Positions 23,745 to 34,142 are shown, counted from the stretch's first letter. The stretch is DNA of 34,142 bases from CAMYLR01 sp039590215 (GCA_039590215.1 JBDHFX010000027.1:1-34142), one strand, 5' to 3'. Notes: generated by a model from the letters alone, not told the origin. Program-made: numbers and translations.

Positions 23745-24407
23745 CTACTTCGTCTCGATGCTCACCGGTTGGCTGATCCAGACGACGACCGGCTGATCGC
23801 GGTTGTAGGCGGTCGACCACTTGGTCGTTTTGGCCCACTTCTCGGTCGCCGAATCACACCCCTGGTTGCCGCTCGGCTTCAAGATCTGCGTGGCGGTCAC
23901 AGCCCCGCTGGTATTGATCCGAAGCCCGACCGCCAGGCTGCACTGAACGCCGCTCTTCTGAAGCAGCGGCGGCACGTGGCGCAGGATGTCCTTGGCGGTG
24001 CAGTTCGTCTGGCACTTCGGCTTTACCGTGTAGGGCGTGAACGTGAACGAATTGCCGACGTCAGAGGGTGGTGGTGGCGCTTCGGGTACCTCTTGGTCCT
24101 CGACGATGTCGGTCTCGGCGATAGTGATGTCCTCTTCGATCGGCTCTTCCGAGATCACCGGCGTGGCCGGGCGAGCGATCTCCTCGGGTGGCGGTGGGAT
24201 CTTGATCTCGGGCGGGATGTCGATGACCTCCATCTCCTCGGCCCGAGCCTCGAAACCAGCCCCACGGGGAGCCACGAAGAAGAAGATCATGATCCCGTGA
24301 ATGACCGTCGCAGCGATCGCAAACGCCTTGAAGTAGCGGTTGTACGCGCCGTGAAGCCGCGAGTTGGCGGTCGTGTACGTGGCTGGCGTGGCTTGGGGTT
24401 CGCTCAT
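23745..24407 (-). CDS. TonB-family energy transducer
   Basis: The protein has 220 residues. One N-terminal membrane helix (about 28-46, AFAIAATVIHGIMIFFFVA) is followed by a proline- and glutamate-rich periplasmic linker (about 58-118, with IPPEIKIPPPPEE and EAPPPPSD). A TonB C-terminal-like domain covers about 125-220 (RINTSGAVTATQILKPSG ... VVVWISQPV). It should carry ExbB/ExbD energy to outer-membrane receptors. Four cysteines (132, 136, 156, 184) in the periplasmic domain could form disulfides. AAGGAGG lies nine bases before ATG 24407. It ends 367 bases before the receptor it may serve. Confidence 0.88.
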   Translation of the reverse strand: MSEPQATPATYTTANSRLHGAYNRYFKAFAIAATVIHGIMIFFFVAPRGAGFEARAEEMEVIDIPPEIKIPPPPEEIARPATPVISEEPIEEDITIAETDIVEDQEVPEAPPPPSDVGNSFTFTPYTVKPKCQTNCTAKDILRHVPPLLQKSGVQCSLAVGLRINTSGAVTATQILKPSGNQGCDSATEKWAKTTKWSTAYNRDQPVVVWISQPVSIETK

Positions 24408-24428
24408 CCGTTCGTTCCTCCTTGCGGC

Positions 24429-24875
24429 CTATCTACCCCGTCTCGAGGTCTCGCGTTCGAGGTTGGTGGTGAAGTTCACCCGCACCGCACCGGCATCCCT
24501 TAGCTCTTCCTGCACATCGTTGACCACATCGTAGGGCACATCCACGTCCCCCCGGATCGAGACCACCAACCGCACTCGATCGAGTCGGATCGGGGCGATC
24601 ACGTCCGAAATCTGAGACATAGGCACGTTCTGATCGTTTATATACACCGCACCGCTGTTTTCAATAAACAGGTTCTGGATGTCCTTCCGTTTCTCCGGGA
24701 TCTTCTCTTGGGCCGTCGCCTCGGGCATGGTGACGTCGCGCGGCTCCTCGGAGCGGAAAGTGGTCGACACCATAAAAAAGATGAGCAATAGGAAGGCGAT
24801 GTCGGCCATGGACGAGGAAGGGATTTCGCTGCTCGCCTGGTGCTTCTTGTCGAACCCCTTTTGTCTCACCGCCAT
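24429..24875 (-). CDS. ExbD/TolR-family biopolymer transport protein
   Basis: The protein has 148 residues. A single membrane helix with the conserved acidic residue (SMADIAFLLLIFFMV, about 22-36) and a periplasmic domain are characteristic of ExbD/TolR, which with ExbB uses proton motive force to drive TonB. GAGGTG lies eight bases before ATG 24875. It sits between exbB and tonB on the same strand, with gaps of 33 and 21 bases. TolR is the alternative, but the adjacent tonB gene supports ExbD. Confidence 0.9.
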   Translation of the reverse strand: MAVRQKGFDKKHQASSEIPSSSMADIAFLLLIFFMVSTTFRSEEPRDVTMPEATAQEKIPEKRKDIQNLFIENSGAVYINDQNVPMSQISDVIAPIRLDRVRLVVSIRGDVDVPYDVVNDVQEELRDAGAVRVNFTTNLERETSRRGR

Positions 24876-24908
24876 CGTGGTTTCACCTCGTTGAAATTGT
24901 AGCCGATT

Positions 24909-25565
24909 CTACCGCAGGCCACCAGCCGGGGGGGGACTCGGTGCGGATCCGTGCTCACCCGTCCACAACATGTCCTGAATCGACTGCACCCCTTGTCGCA
25001 TGTCGACGATCAGTGCGTCAATCTGGGAAACAAACCAGTTGTGGGCGATGTTGACCGGGATCGCGATCGCCAACCCAGTGGCCGTGGTGATGAGCGCCAC
25101 TTTGATGCCGCCCGCGACCAGGGTAGCCTCCACTTCGCCGGCAGATTCGATCGCTCCGAAGGCCATGATCATCCCGGCCACCGTGCCCAGGAAGCCGATC
25201 AGCGGAGCAACGTTGGAGATCGTGGCCAGGACCACCAAGCCCTTCTCGAGGAACGCCATCTCGATCCGGCCGGCGTGAGTTATCGCCTGGTCCGCCCGAG
25301 CCGAGCTGCGCTCCTTGTACAGGTGAAGGCCCGTCAACAAGATCGATGCCACCGGCCCACGCGTGTTGGCGCACAACTCCATGGCTTGATCGACGCGCCC
25401 GCGGCGGACCATCGAGTGAACCCGATCCAGCAGCCGGCTGGTTTGCACCTTGGCCAACCGGAGGGTTACGAATTTGACCAGGATGACGGCCAACCCGAGG
25501 ATAGAGCAAAGCAACAGCGGGTACATGAACAAGCCGCCGTCTCGGAACATCTGAAGTAGCGTCAC
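24909..25565 (-). CDS. ExbB/TolQ/MotA-family proton channel protein
   Basis: The inner-membrane protein has 218 residues. There is one helix near the N-terminus (FMYPLLLCSILGLAVILVKF) and two conserved helices near the C-terminus (VLATISNVAPLIGFLGTVAGMIMAF and IKVALITTATGLAIAIPVNIA), as in ExbB. GTG at 25565 is preferred because GAGGAGG stands four bases upstream. The frame is open further upstream, but the added 26 residues look non-coding. It lies 52 bases after the DUF2723 gene and 33 before exbD. Confidence 0.9.
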   Translation of the reverse strand: MTLLQMFRDGGLFMYPLLLCSILGLAVILVKFVTLRLAKVQTSRLLDRVHSMVRRGRVDQAMELCANTRGPVASILLTGLHLYKERSSARADQAITHAGRIEMAFLEKGLVVLATISNVAPLIGFLGTVAGMIMAFGAIESAGEVEATLVAGGIKVALITTATGLAIAIPVNIAHNWFVSQIDALIVDMRQGVQSIQDMLWTGEHGSAPSPPPAGGLR

Positions 25566-25617
25566 GCGGCCTCCTCGAGGGCTGAGGAAGGGGGAGCGGA
25601 GTACGTTCGCGGCGAGT

Positions 25618-28476
25618 CTATTCGCCCCCCGGACCGGTGTCAACCGCGGCCGATGATGCGCGCACCAAGTTCTCCCACCGCAGCTCGTCTGGGAACGCGC
25701 CGCTTTCGAGGAACTCCTCGTACATCCGACCGGTAGCGGTGTCTCCGGGGTGGGTTCGTACCCATTGGTACAGCACTGTCTTAGTCAACGGATCGTTCGC
25801 AATCGCGTTGGCCAAGTTGATGTAACGGAGAAACGCGCGACGGTTGTTGGGGTCAACCCGCATCGCCCGCGTCAGCAGCTTCATCCCCTGCTCGGTGTCG
25901 GCCGTAGCGATCGCCATCTCGGCCATATCGATCCAGAGCTCCGGCTCGACCGCCGTCACGTTCTCACGGAAGTACTTCTCCAGCAACCGATCGGCGATCT
26001 CGTAGTGGCCGACCACGGCCGCGTTGTAGGCGGCGGTCTTGTAATACCGATCGTCGAGCCGTTCCCCGCGACGATCCTCCGCGTCCCGCAACAGGCTGTC
26101 GATTTGTGCGTACGAGCCGCTGACCGCGAAGACGTTCAGCAGGCTGGTCAGGTACGCGTCATCACCCGGATCGCGACCGAGGATCGAGTGACCGCGGCTG
26201 AGCGATGGCATCGCCGACTCGACGTCACCCTGGCGGGCCTGGGCGGCGGCAACTTGCAGAAACGTCGCCCCGTAGTTGCCGATCAGAGCGCGCGCTGTGG
26301 CGTCCTTATGGATATCGGAATCCTCGATCCCGCCGTAGCGATACACGCTTTCCAACAGGAGCTCGGTTCTTGGAACGTTGATCCACGATCGCTCCGGCGG
26401 TTGCATCGGCACCACGCGCTCACCGCCGCGGGCGAGCGCCGCGGCGCGGCGTTCGCTCACACGATCGACAATTCCCTCCCGCAGCAAGTTATCGAACAGG
26501 TATACCTTACCGTCGTCGGGAACTGTCACCGAGAAGTAGATCGGCCGCCGGCCGAGGTTCTTGCGAATCACCTGTAGGACACCGATATCCTGCCGCCGCA
26601 GTATCGAGTTGGCCGGCAAGGTGACCGTCAACCCTGCGACATCGAGCGTGGTTTGCTCGTCGAGAACGAACCCGATTTGCGCCAGCGGGTCTTCCCGACC
26701 GCCGGTGTAGTCGATCAGCTTGTGGTCGGGTTTGGGGCCCACCTCCACGCCGTGCTCCGCCAGGACGGCATCGTCCGCACCGACGGGCTTGTCGCCGGCG
26801 GTAAACACCTTCTCGCTCAGCTGGCGCAAGTACCATTGGGTGTTCATGAGCGCCAGGTTGACCACTGATACGTCGCGCCGCACGCCTTCCACCTCTTGCA
26901 GGTACCACAACGGGAAGGTGTCGTTGTCGCCGTTGGTGAACAGGATCCCCCACGGCTCGACCGATTGTAGGACGTTGTAGGCAAAATCGCGTGGGATCGT
27001 GTTGCCGCGGCGATCGCTCTGGTGGTAGTTGAGCGCGAACACGAGGGCTGGCAACAACAGCAAGGCGACGGTTACCCCGACAACCGCGGCACGGGCAAAC
27101 CCCGGCCGGAGCACTCGCCGCCACGCCTCGCCGACCAGCGCGAAGAACCCGACTCCCGCCCACAGCGCCAGGAACACGTACGAGACAACGAAGAAGTAGT
27201 CGCGCTCGCGAACCTCACGCATAACGCCCGTCACATCCAGCGCCTGGCTGTTCCCGAGCGGGAAGTTCAGGTACACGAGGAGCCCCAGCGATGTCGTCAG
27301 ATAGACACCCAGGAAGAAGACCCACGTTTTACGGTCGGCGACGAAATGGTAGGCCGAGCCAACGATCGCCAGCAAGAACGTCAAGATCGACAGCACCGGG
27401 TGACCGAACTGGCCCTCCACGCGGGACTCGAATGGCCCGATCCGGCCAAACAGGTAGTCGAAGTAGAGCGGGATCTGGTAGCGTAGGAAATCGACCGACC
27501 GCGGAAAGACCGGCCGCAGCTCGTACTGCCGTCGGGCGAGCACCGCAAGCAGCTCCTGCCACGTCTCGGGATTGGCCTCGTTGATCGCCGGATCGAGCGC
27601 GGCCCGGATCTTCAGATAAAAGATCACCGAAACGGCGGCCGCGAAGCACGCGATCGCAGCCAGGAAGAACGTCAACGCTCCGGTCTTCAGCATCCAATAG
27701 ATCCCCGCGCCCAGGATCAGCAACCCGACCAGCATCATGCCCGGGTTGATCACCGACTCGCCGGCCAGTATGCCGTCCACCGAAAGGCCCCGCATGACGA
27801 CCAGGTAAAGCCCCAGCGCCCCGACCAACAAGCTCAGCATGTACTCGCGTTGCGTGTCCCACACCGTCAATACGACGTAGACGACCACAGCGGGCATGAC
27901 CAGCAGCGCCATCAGGTGGTTGCCGACCGATAAGCCCATCAGGAAAACGACCAGCAACAGCAGGTTCCAGTCCTTCCCCTCGGCCAGGTGATCGGCCCAG
28001 TAGAAGACGAGGAACGTCGCCAGCGCGATGGTCATCAACGCCACCGTGTAGACCTCGGTCTCGGTCGAGTTGTACCACACGGTCAACCCCCACGCCGACA
28101 ACAGGACCGCCGCCGCGGCAGCTACGTTGATCACCGACGCGGGTAGCTGCCATTCGAACCGGCGATCGATCCGACCCACGACCTGCGCCAAAACGAGGAA
28201 GTAGAAAAAACCTCCGATCGAGGAGGCCAACGCACTCATGAGGTTCAGCTTGACGGCGTACGCGAGTCCCAGCGGCAAGAGCCCAAACACGTGGCCAAGC
28301 AACACGAACAACGGCGTGCCGGGCGGGTGCGGGATGCCAAGGATGTGCGAGGTGGTAATGAACTCGCCCGCATCCCAGAAGGTGAGCGTGGGTGCCAGCG
28401 TCATCACGTACGACGTGAAGATGACCAGGAATGTCAGGCCGGCGTAGATCAGCCGGTCGCGGCTAAGCCTCCGCAT
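25618..28476 (-). CDS. DUF2723 family multi-pass membrane protein with TPR-like C-terminus
   Basis: The protein has 952 residues. The N-terminal signature (APTLTFWDAGEFITTSHILG, then IPHPPGTPLFVLLGHVF) defines DUF2723, a family thought to contain GT-C type glycosyltransferases because of its acidic loop near the first helix. About a dozen membrane helices cover residues 10-480. A soluble domain includes a WGILFTNGDNDTFPLWYLQ segment. The final 250 residues look like tetratricopeptide helices. ATG 28476 is chosen because GGAGGG lies upstream (12 bases) and the first helix follows. The function is unproven; envelope glycan or lipid-linked sugar transfer is the usual guess. Confidence 0.82.
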   Translation of the reverse strand: MRRLSRDRLIYAGLTFLVIFTSYVMTLAPTLTFWDAGEFITTSHILGIPHPPGTPLFVLLGHVFGLLPLGLAYAVKLNLMSALASSIGGFFYFLVLAQVVGRIDRRFEWQLPASVINVAAAAAVLLSAWGLTVWYNSTETEVYTVALMTIALATFLVFYWADHLAEGKDWNLLLLVVFLMGLSVGNHLMALLVMPAVVVYVVLTVWDTQREYMLSLLVGALGLYLVVMRGLSVDGILAGESVINPGMMLVGLLILGAGIYWMLKTGALTFFLAAIACFAAAVSVIFYLKIRAALDPAINEANPETWQELLAVLARRQYELRPVFPRSVDFLRYQIPLYFDYLFGRIGPFESRVEGQFGHPVLSILTFLLAIVGSAYHFVADRKTWVFFLGVYLTTSLGLLVYLNFPLGNSQALDVTGVMREVRERDYFFVVSYVFLALWAGVGFFALVGEAWRRVLRPGFARAAVVGVTVALLLLPALVFALNYHQSDRRGNTIPRDFAYNVLQSVEPWGILFTNGDNDTFPLWYLQEVEGVRRDVSVVNLALMNTQWYLRQLSEKVFTAGDKPVGADDAVLAEHGVEVGPKPDHKLIDYTGGREDPLAQIGFVLDEQTTLDVAGLTVTLPANSILRRQDIGVLQVIRKNLGRRPIYFSVTVPDDGKVYLFDNLLREGIVDRVSERRAAALARGGERVVPMQPPERSWINVPRTELLLESVYRYGGIEDSDIHKDATARALIGNYGATFLQVAAAQARQGDVESAMPSLSRGHSILGRDPGDDAYLTSLLNVFAVSGSYAQIDSLLRDAEDRRGERLDDRYYKTAAYNAAVVGHYEIADRLLEKYFRENVTAVEPELWIDMAEMAIATADTEQGMKLLTRAMRVDPNNRRAFLRYINLANAIANDPLTKTVLYQWVRTHPGDTATGRMYEEFLESGAFPDELRWENLVRASSAAVDTGPGGE

Positions 28477-28552
28477 CGAAGCTGGTGTCCCTCCAAGTTC
28501 TGTGGCTGGGATCCGTCGGCCGTCGGCAATCATCGGTCGCGGTCGAACCGAA

Positions 28553-28582
28553 AATGTAGCCGTCGCCCAGGTGGTCGGGCAA
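28553..28582 (-). promoter_or_regulatory. Possible promoter ahead of the DUF2723 gene
   Basis: In the 124-bp gap after cdaA, the minus strand carries TTGCCC (28582-28577), 18 bases and TACATT (28558-28553). A start near 28546 would leave a leader of about 70 nt. The spacing and the TTGCC-type -35 resemble the promoter at 9407. Confidence 0.3.
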
Positions 28583-28600
28583 CCGGTCTCGAGCGTTGCG

Positions 28601-29380
28601 CTAGATCAAGGAACGAGCGGCGGTCAGATGCTGGAGCCGCTCGGTCAACTGCTCGGGCGACAAGTTCTTGACCAGCCGACCCTCCACGGCGAGCGACATA
28701 TGGCCGGTCTCTTCGCTGACCACGACGACGATCGCATCGGTCTCCTCGGACAACCCGATCGCCGCCCGGTGACGGGTGCCGATCGACGAGTCATAGACCG
28801 GGAACTGAGTCAACGGCAGAATGCACGCCGCGGCGACGATGTCGTTCCCGTCGATGATCACCGCGCCATCGTGGAGCGGTGTGTAGGGCGCGAAAATGGT
28901 GCTCAGCAGCTCCGCCGAGACCTCCGCGTGGAGCGGCTTGCCGCTCTCGACGTACTCCATCAACCCGGCCTCGCGCTGGACCGCGATCAACGCTCCGCGC
29001 TTGTCCTTGCTGAGCTGGGTAGCCGCCTTGACGACCTCGCTCACGACCGGGCTCTCTTCTGCCCTAACCAGCAGCTTGAGCACCGGCGTCCGACCCAGTC
29101 TGGCCAATCCCGATCGGAGCTCGGGCTGGAAAATCACCAGAATGGCGATCACCCAAACCAACTGACCGGCTTGGAAGATTTCGTTGAGCGCTTCGAGCCG
29201 CAGGAGCTTGGTCGCGTAGGCGGCGATCACCAGGACTACGAACCCCATCATCATTTGCAGCGCTCGCGTGCCCTGGACCAGCGTAAACAGCTTATAGATG
29301 ATGAACGTCACCACCGCGATGTCGATGACATCGGCGATGCCGGGACGTAGGAAAAGCATGCGTGACCAGTGCTCAATCAC
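28601..29380 (-). CDS. cdaA: Diadenylate cyclase (CdaA-type)
   Basis: The protein has 259 residues. Three N-terminal membrane helices (about 17-85) are followed by a DAC domain with the catalytic DGA (171-173) and RHR (203-205, in GTRHRAAIGLSE) motifs. It makes c-di-AMP from two ATP at the inner membrane. CdaA is often cotranscribed with a regulator (cdaR) or glmM; neither is seen here, and folP precedes it. GTG at 29380 overlaps the folP stop as GTGA. c-di-AMP commonly controls potassium uptake and turgor, and a K+ channel/RCK gene lies elsewhere in the window, but no direct link is shown. Confidence 0.94.
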   Translation of the reverse strand: MIEHWSRMLFLRPGIADVIDIAVVTFIIYKLFTLVQGTRALQMMMGFVVLVIAAYATKLLRLEALNEIFQAGQLVWVIAILVIFQPELRSGLARLGRTPVLKLLVRAEESPVVSEVVKAATQLSKDKRGALIAVQREAGLMEYVESGKPLHAEVSAELLSTIFAPYTPLHDGAVIIDGNDIVAAACILPLTQFPVYDSSIGTRHRAAIGLSEETDAIVVVVSEETGHMSLAVEGRLVKNLSPEQLTERLQHLTAARSLI

Positions 29381-30246
29381 GGCCTGGCCTCCAACCAGCG
29401 ACGGTATACAACGAGCGCACGCGTATGAGCCACTACGTCATGCACGCGCAGAATGCGCGCTCCACCGAGCGCCGCAAGGAGCCCCGCGGCCAGCGACTCC
29501 GGCAGCCGCTCGGCGGGGGCATGACGCCCGTCGGGATCGAGAAACGTCTTTCGCGAATGCCCGATCATTAGTGGGTAGCCGACTCTCGCCAGCACCCCCA
29601 GATGGGCCAGGATTCTATAGTTGTCGACCATCGCCTTGCCAAAGCCGATGCCAGGATCGAGCACGATCGCGCGGTGGTCGACGCCAGCCGCCTCGGCCAA
29701 CGCGGCCGCCGTTTCGAGTTCACCGCTGATCTCGCCAAATAGATCCGCATACCGAGGATCGTTCTGCATGGTACGCGGCTCGCCTCGCATGTGCATCAAC
29801 ACGAGTCCCGCGTTTTCGTCCGCCGCCAAGCCCGCCAGAGCGGGTGCAAAGCGAAGCGCACTAACATCGTTCACGATGCTGGCGCCGGCTTCGAGCGCCG
29901 CCTGCGCCACCTCGACCTTGGTCGTGTCGATCGACAACGGTACGTCAACCCGCTCGGCAACCGCCCGTATCACCGGCACCACGCGGGTGATCTCCTCATC
30001 GACCGAGACCGATTGCGCCCCGGGACGCGTCGACTCGCCTCCGATATCGAGCAGCGACGCTCCCGCTTCGACCAAACTCAAGCCATGGGCGATAGCGTGA
30101 TCGTGACTTAGGAACCGGCCGCCGTCAGAGAACGAGTCCGGGGTCGCGTTGACAACCCCCATAAGCAGCGGGACCGACCCCAGTACGAGCTCTCGATCGC
30201 GCACCCGCCAGATGACCGGCTCGGAGGCGATCACTTGGCTCACCAC
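29377..30246 (-). CDS. folP: Dihydropteroate synthase
   Basis: The 289-residue TIM-barrel enzyme condenses p-aminobenzoate with dihydropterin pyrophosphate in folate synthesis. Signatures are NATPDSFSDGG (33-43), DIGGESTRPGA (67-77), SIDTTK, NDVSAL, VLDPGIGFGK and GHSRKTF. GTG at 30246 sits 8 bases after the ftsH stop; a second GTG follows directly. No strong Shine-Dalgarno sequence is seen. It overlaps cdaA by four bases. An ftsH-folP neighbourhood also occurs in E. coli (ftsH, then folP), so the order is an old one. Confidence 0.94.
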   Translation of the reverse strand: MVSQVIASEPVIWRVRDRELVLGSVPLLMGVVNATPDSFSDGGRFLSHDHAIAHGLSLVEAGASLLDIGGESTRPGAQSVSVDEEITRVVPVIRAVAERVDVPLSIDTTKVEVAQAALEAGASIVNDVSALRFAPALAGLAADENAGLVLMHMRGEPRTMQNDPRYADLFGEISGELETAAALAEAAGVDHRAIVLDPGIGFGKAMVDNYRILAHLGVLARVGYPLMIGHSRKTFLDPDGRHAPAERLPESLAAGLLAALGGARILRVHDVVAHTRALVVYRRWLEARP

Positions 30247-30254
30247 CGCGAGCG

Positions 30255-32302
<2,048 letters not shown>

Positions 32303-32306
<4 letters not shown>

Positions 32307-32890
32307 GGGGGGTTCAGCAAACCTGTTGGTTCGTCGGGATCGGCATCGTCGGGCTGAAACACCGCGATGTGCGGCAAGTTCCGATACTGCTCCTCAAGGT
32401 CCAAACCGTAGCCGACCACGAACACATCTTCAATCGTGAAGCCAATATAGCGGAGCGGGAAGGGTTGAGCGAGGTGCTTCTCCTTGTATAGCAGCGTGCA
32501 GATGTCGAGGCTGGCCGGCCGCTGCGCCTCCAGTGCCTGCCAGATCTCGACGAGCGTAAGACCGGTGTCTACGATGTCTTCGACGATCAACACATCGCGG
32601 TTCGAAATGTCGAGCCCGTCTATCCACGAGAGCTTGACCGCACCAGTTGATTCAGTGCCGGCGTACGAGCGAGCGCGCACGAACTCGAGCGTGATCGGGA
32701 GATCGATCGCTCGACTCAGGTCCGAAGTGAAATAGATCCCGCCCTTGAGCAGGCAGAGTAGCACCAAGTCACGCTCGGCATAATCGGTGGTGATCTCTTC
32801 ACCCAGCTCACGGATCCGAGCCTGGAGACGCTCTTCATCGATCAGCACCGTGGTCACGCTACCCGTAGTGACGGTCTGCGCCTCACTCAT
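32303..32890 (-). CDS. hpt: Hypoxanthine phosphoribosyltransferase
   Basis: The 195-residue cytosolic enzyme makes IMP or GMP from hypoxanthine or guanine plus PRPP. It has the PRPP-binding loop VLIVEDIVDTGLTL (100-113), LLCLLKGG for pyrophosphate and ARSYAGTESTG as the flexible loop. ATG 32890 is chosen over longer starts because AGGAGG lies five bases upstream and the length fits the family. It overlaps the tilS stop by eight bases (ATGAGTGA). The tilS-hpt-ftsH order is widely conserved in bacteria. Confidence 0.95.
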
Positions 32891-33923
32891 CGCCGCCTCC
32901 TCTGCCGTTGGCACGACGCTCAAACTCGATCCAACCGGTCGACCGGCGAAGCTCGCCTCCGCCGGGGATTGGGACGCTTCCACCGCGGCCTCGTCTTAGA
33001 AACGCTACCGCCCCGGCGATCCATTCGCCGCTCGGCGGGGGTGTCCCAGGCGACGCGCACCACGCCCAGCCGCTGATCACGGCGCGCGACAACAACGCTG
33101 TCGGGGCCTCGACCAGAGGCGCGGCAGCAAGTCGCCAAATCGTCTCCGCGCGGCTCTCGGTCGCCGCGCCCAGTAAGTCATCGGTGGCGGCGCTCAGAAA
33201 AGCGCTGTCCGACCCGGCGAGCGTGCTCAGGCGGACGATCGCCTCGTCGACTCGGGGATTGAACTCGGCCAGCAGTGGGAGCACTTCGTGTCGCATGCGA
33301 TTTCGGGGATAGCGGGCCTCCAGGTTCGTAGGGTCGTCACGAAAGGGCACCCCGGTAGCCTCCGCCCAGGTCAGAATCGAGGCCCGGGAAAACGCCAACA
33401 GCGGTCGCACGATGAGGACGCCGTGGAGCTGCTCGATCGGGTCCAGAGCCGCCAGCCCCTCGGGGCTGGCGCCACGCACTAGCCGCAGCAGGACGGTCTC
33501 CACCTTATCGTCGCGGTGATGACCCGTCGCGACCGAGGCTGCAACTTGCTCAGCCGCAATCCGTGTTAGGAAGCGATAACGCAATTCGCGCGCCGCAGCC
33601 TGCGGTCCGCGACCACCCGCGGTCGCACCAGCGACCGCATCACCCTCGCCGAGCTCGACATCGGCGCCCCATCGGGAGGCCACGTCGGCCACGAACCGAC
33701 CGTCTTCGGCGCTTTCCAAGCCTCGCGTGCGATGGTCGAAATGAGCGGCCACGACGCGCAACTCCGAACCCGCCACGTGATCCCGCGCGAGAAGCGCCAA
33801 CAAGGCCATGGAGTCGACGCCGCCAGAAACCGCGACGACAACGGTGTCCGCCCCTTCGGGAGCGAAGTAGCGTTTCCAATGATCGCCAAAAGCGACCGCG
33901 AGATCGTGGGTCCGCCGCATCAT
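32883..33923 (-). CDS. tilS: tRNA(Ile)-lysidine synthase
   Basis: The 346-residue enzyme converts C34 of tRNA-Ile2 (CAU) to lysidine so that it reads AUA. The PP-loop SGGVDS is at 33-38. Further matches are AAHFDHRTRG, ATGHHRDDKVETVLLRL, RPLLAFSR and YPRNRMRHEVLPLL. The length suits forms with a reduced C-terminal domain. ATG 33923 (or the adjacent ATG 33920) has no Shine-Dalgarno sequence. The 3' CCA of a CAU tRNA gene lies only seven bases upstream on the same strand, so the message probably starts inside a tRNA precursor. Confidence 0.94.
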   Translation of the reverse strand: MMRRTHDLAVAFGDHWKRYFAPEGADTVVVAVSGGVDSMALLALLARDHVAGSELRVVAAHFDHRTRGLESAEDGRFVADVASRWGADVELGEGDAVAGATAGGRGPQAAARELRYRFLTRIAAEQVAASVATGHHRDDKVETVLLRLVRGASPEGLAALDPIEQLHGVLIVRPLLAFSRASILTWAEATGVPFRDDPTNLEARYPRNRMRHEVLPLLAEFNPRVDEAIVRLSTLAGSDSAFLSAATDDLLGAATESRAETIWRLAAAPLVEAPTALLSRAVISGWAWCASPGTPPPSGEWIAGAVAFLRRGRGGSVPIPGGGELRRSTGWIEFERRANGRGGGDE

Positions 33924-33930
33924 AAAGAGA

Positions 33931-34007
33931 TGGTGGCGGCGGCAGGATTTGAACCTGCGACCCAGGGCTTATGAGTCCCTTGCTCTACCAGGCTGAGCTA
34001 CGCCGCC
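33931..34007 (-). tRNA. tRNA with CAU anticodon (elongator Met or Ile2), CCA encoded
   Basis: The minus strand begins GGCGGCG (34007-34001), with 3' strand CGCCGCC (33941-33935), discriminator A and encoded CCA (33933-33931). The anticodon CAT is at 33973-33971 in loop CTCATAA, and the T-arm has TTCAAAT. The anticodon stem closes with a mismatch (A31 opposite G39). The full C1-G72-type acceptor pairing excludes an initiator. The loop and stem sequence (AGGGA before the loop) resembles tRNA-Ile2, the TilS substrate, but elongator Met cannot be excluded by reading. Confidence 0.93.
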
Positions 34008-34019
34008 GCGAGAACAACG

Positions 34020-34048
34020 AAGGGGTAGTCGCCAACCGACCACCCCTT
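34020..34048 (-). terminator. Hairpin between the two CAU tRNA genes
   Basis: AAGGGGT and GTCG on one arm pair with CGAC and ACCCCTT on the other, with a single mismatch and a 5-nt loop (34020-34048). On the minus strand it follows the initiator tRNA and is succeeded by CGTTGTTCT, moderately U-rich. It may terminate or attenuate transcription between the tRNAs, or mark a processing site. Confidence 0.45.
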
Positions 34049-34056
34049 CTTCACTT

Positions 34057-34133
<77 letters not shown>

Positions 34134-34142
34134 ATGTGAAAC

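Overview
The window is about 34 kb of GC-rich bacterial chromosome. It carries housekeeping genes and one block of outer-membrane and secretion genes. I see no transposase, integrase, CRISPR array or phage gene. Gene content points to the Gemmatimonadota or a neighbouring phylum. The evidence is two GWxTD-domain proteins, a PorV/PorQ-family barrel, a large protein with a type IX-like C-terminal domain, a TonB receptor with a carboxypeptidase-regulatory-like N-terminus, a DUF2723 membrane protein and a DksA/TraR protein. That assignment is inference from family content.

Layout. At 1-2016 there is the 3' end of an unrecognised gene, tRNA-Ser(GCU), a four-helix-bundle protein gene, a K+ channel/TrkA-N gene on the plus strand, and a tRNA-Ser(UGA) that lacks its 5' third. 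A minus-strand operon-like run follows at 9321-2059: yggS, purine nucleoside phosphorylase, ileS, dksA-like, lspA, rluD-like and an MA-type metallopeptidase, with short gaps or 4-bp start/stop overlaps. A secreted TPR/GWxTD protein gene (9461-11779, plus strand) converges on a thiE ORF that runs without a stop into a beta-propeller lipoprotein (13539-11752). Upstream of that, on the minus strand, is a second GWxTD protein gene.

From 23377 down to about 15319 lie a TonB-dependent receptor, a 1205-residue secreted protein with a FlgD/T9SS-like C-terminus, and a PorV-family barrel whose end is frameshifted. A strong sigma70-type promoter with a leader of roughly 227 nt stands in front of them. 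Directly upstream, on the same strand, are tonB, exbD and exbB-type energising genes and a DUF2723 gene. Together these form a plausible outer-membrane uptake or surface-export unit.

The right end (34133-28601, minus) reads initiator tRNA, a second CAU tRNA, tilS, hpt, ftsH, folP and cdaA, tightly packed.

The most notable observations are these: IleS lacks the whole KMSKS-loop segment; the tRNA-Ser(UGA) is truncated; porV has a terminal frameshift; lspA appears to start with CTG overlapping the dksA stop; a CAU tRNA ends 7 nt before tilS; and a perfect EF-hand loop sits near the end of the TonB receptor. The first three could be real lesions or assembly deletions, and read-level checking would decide.
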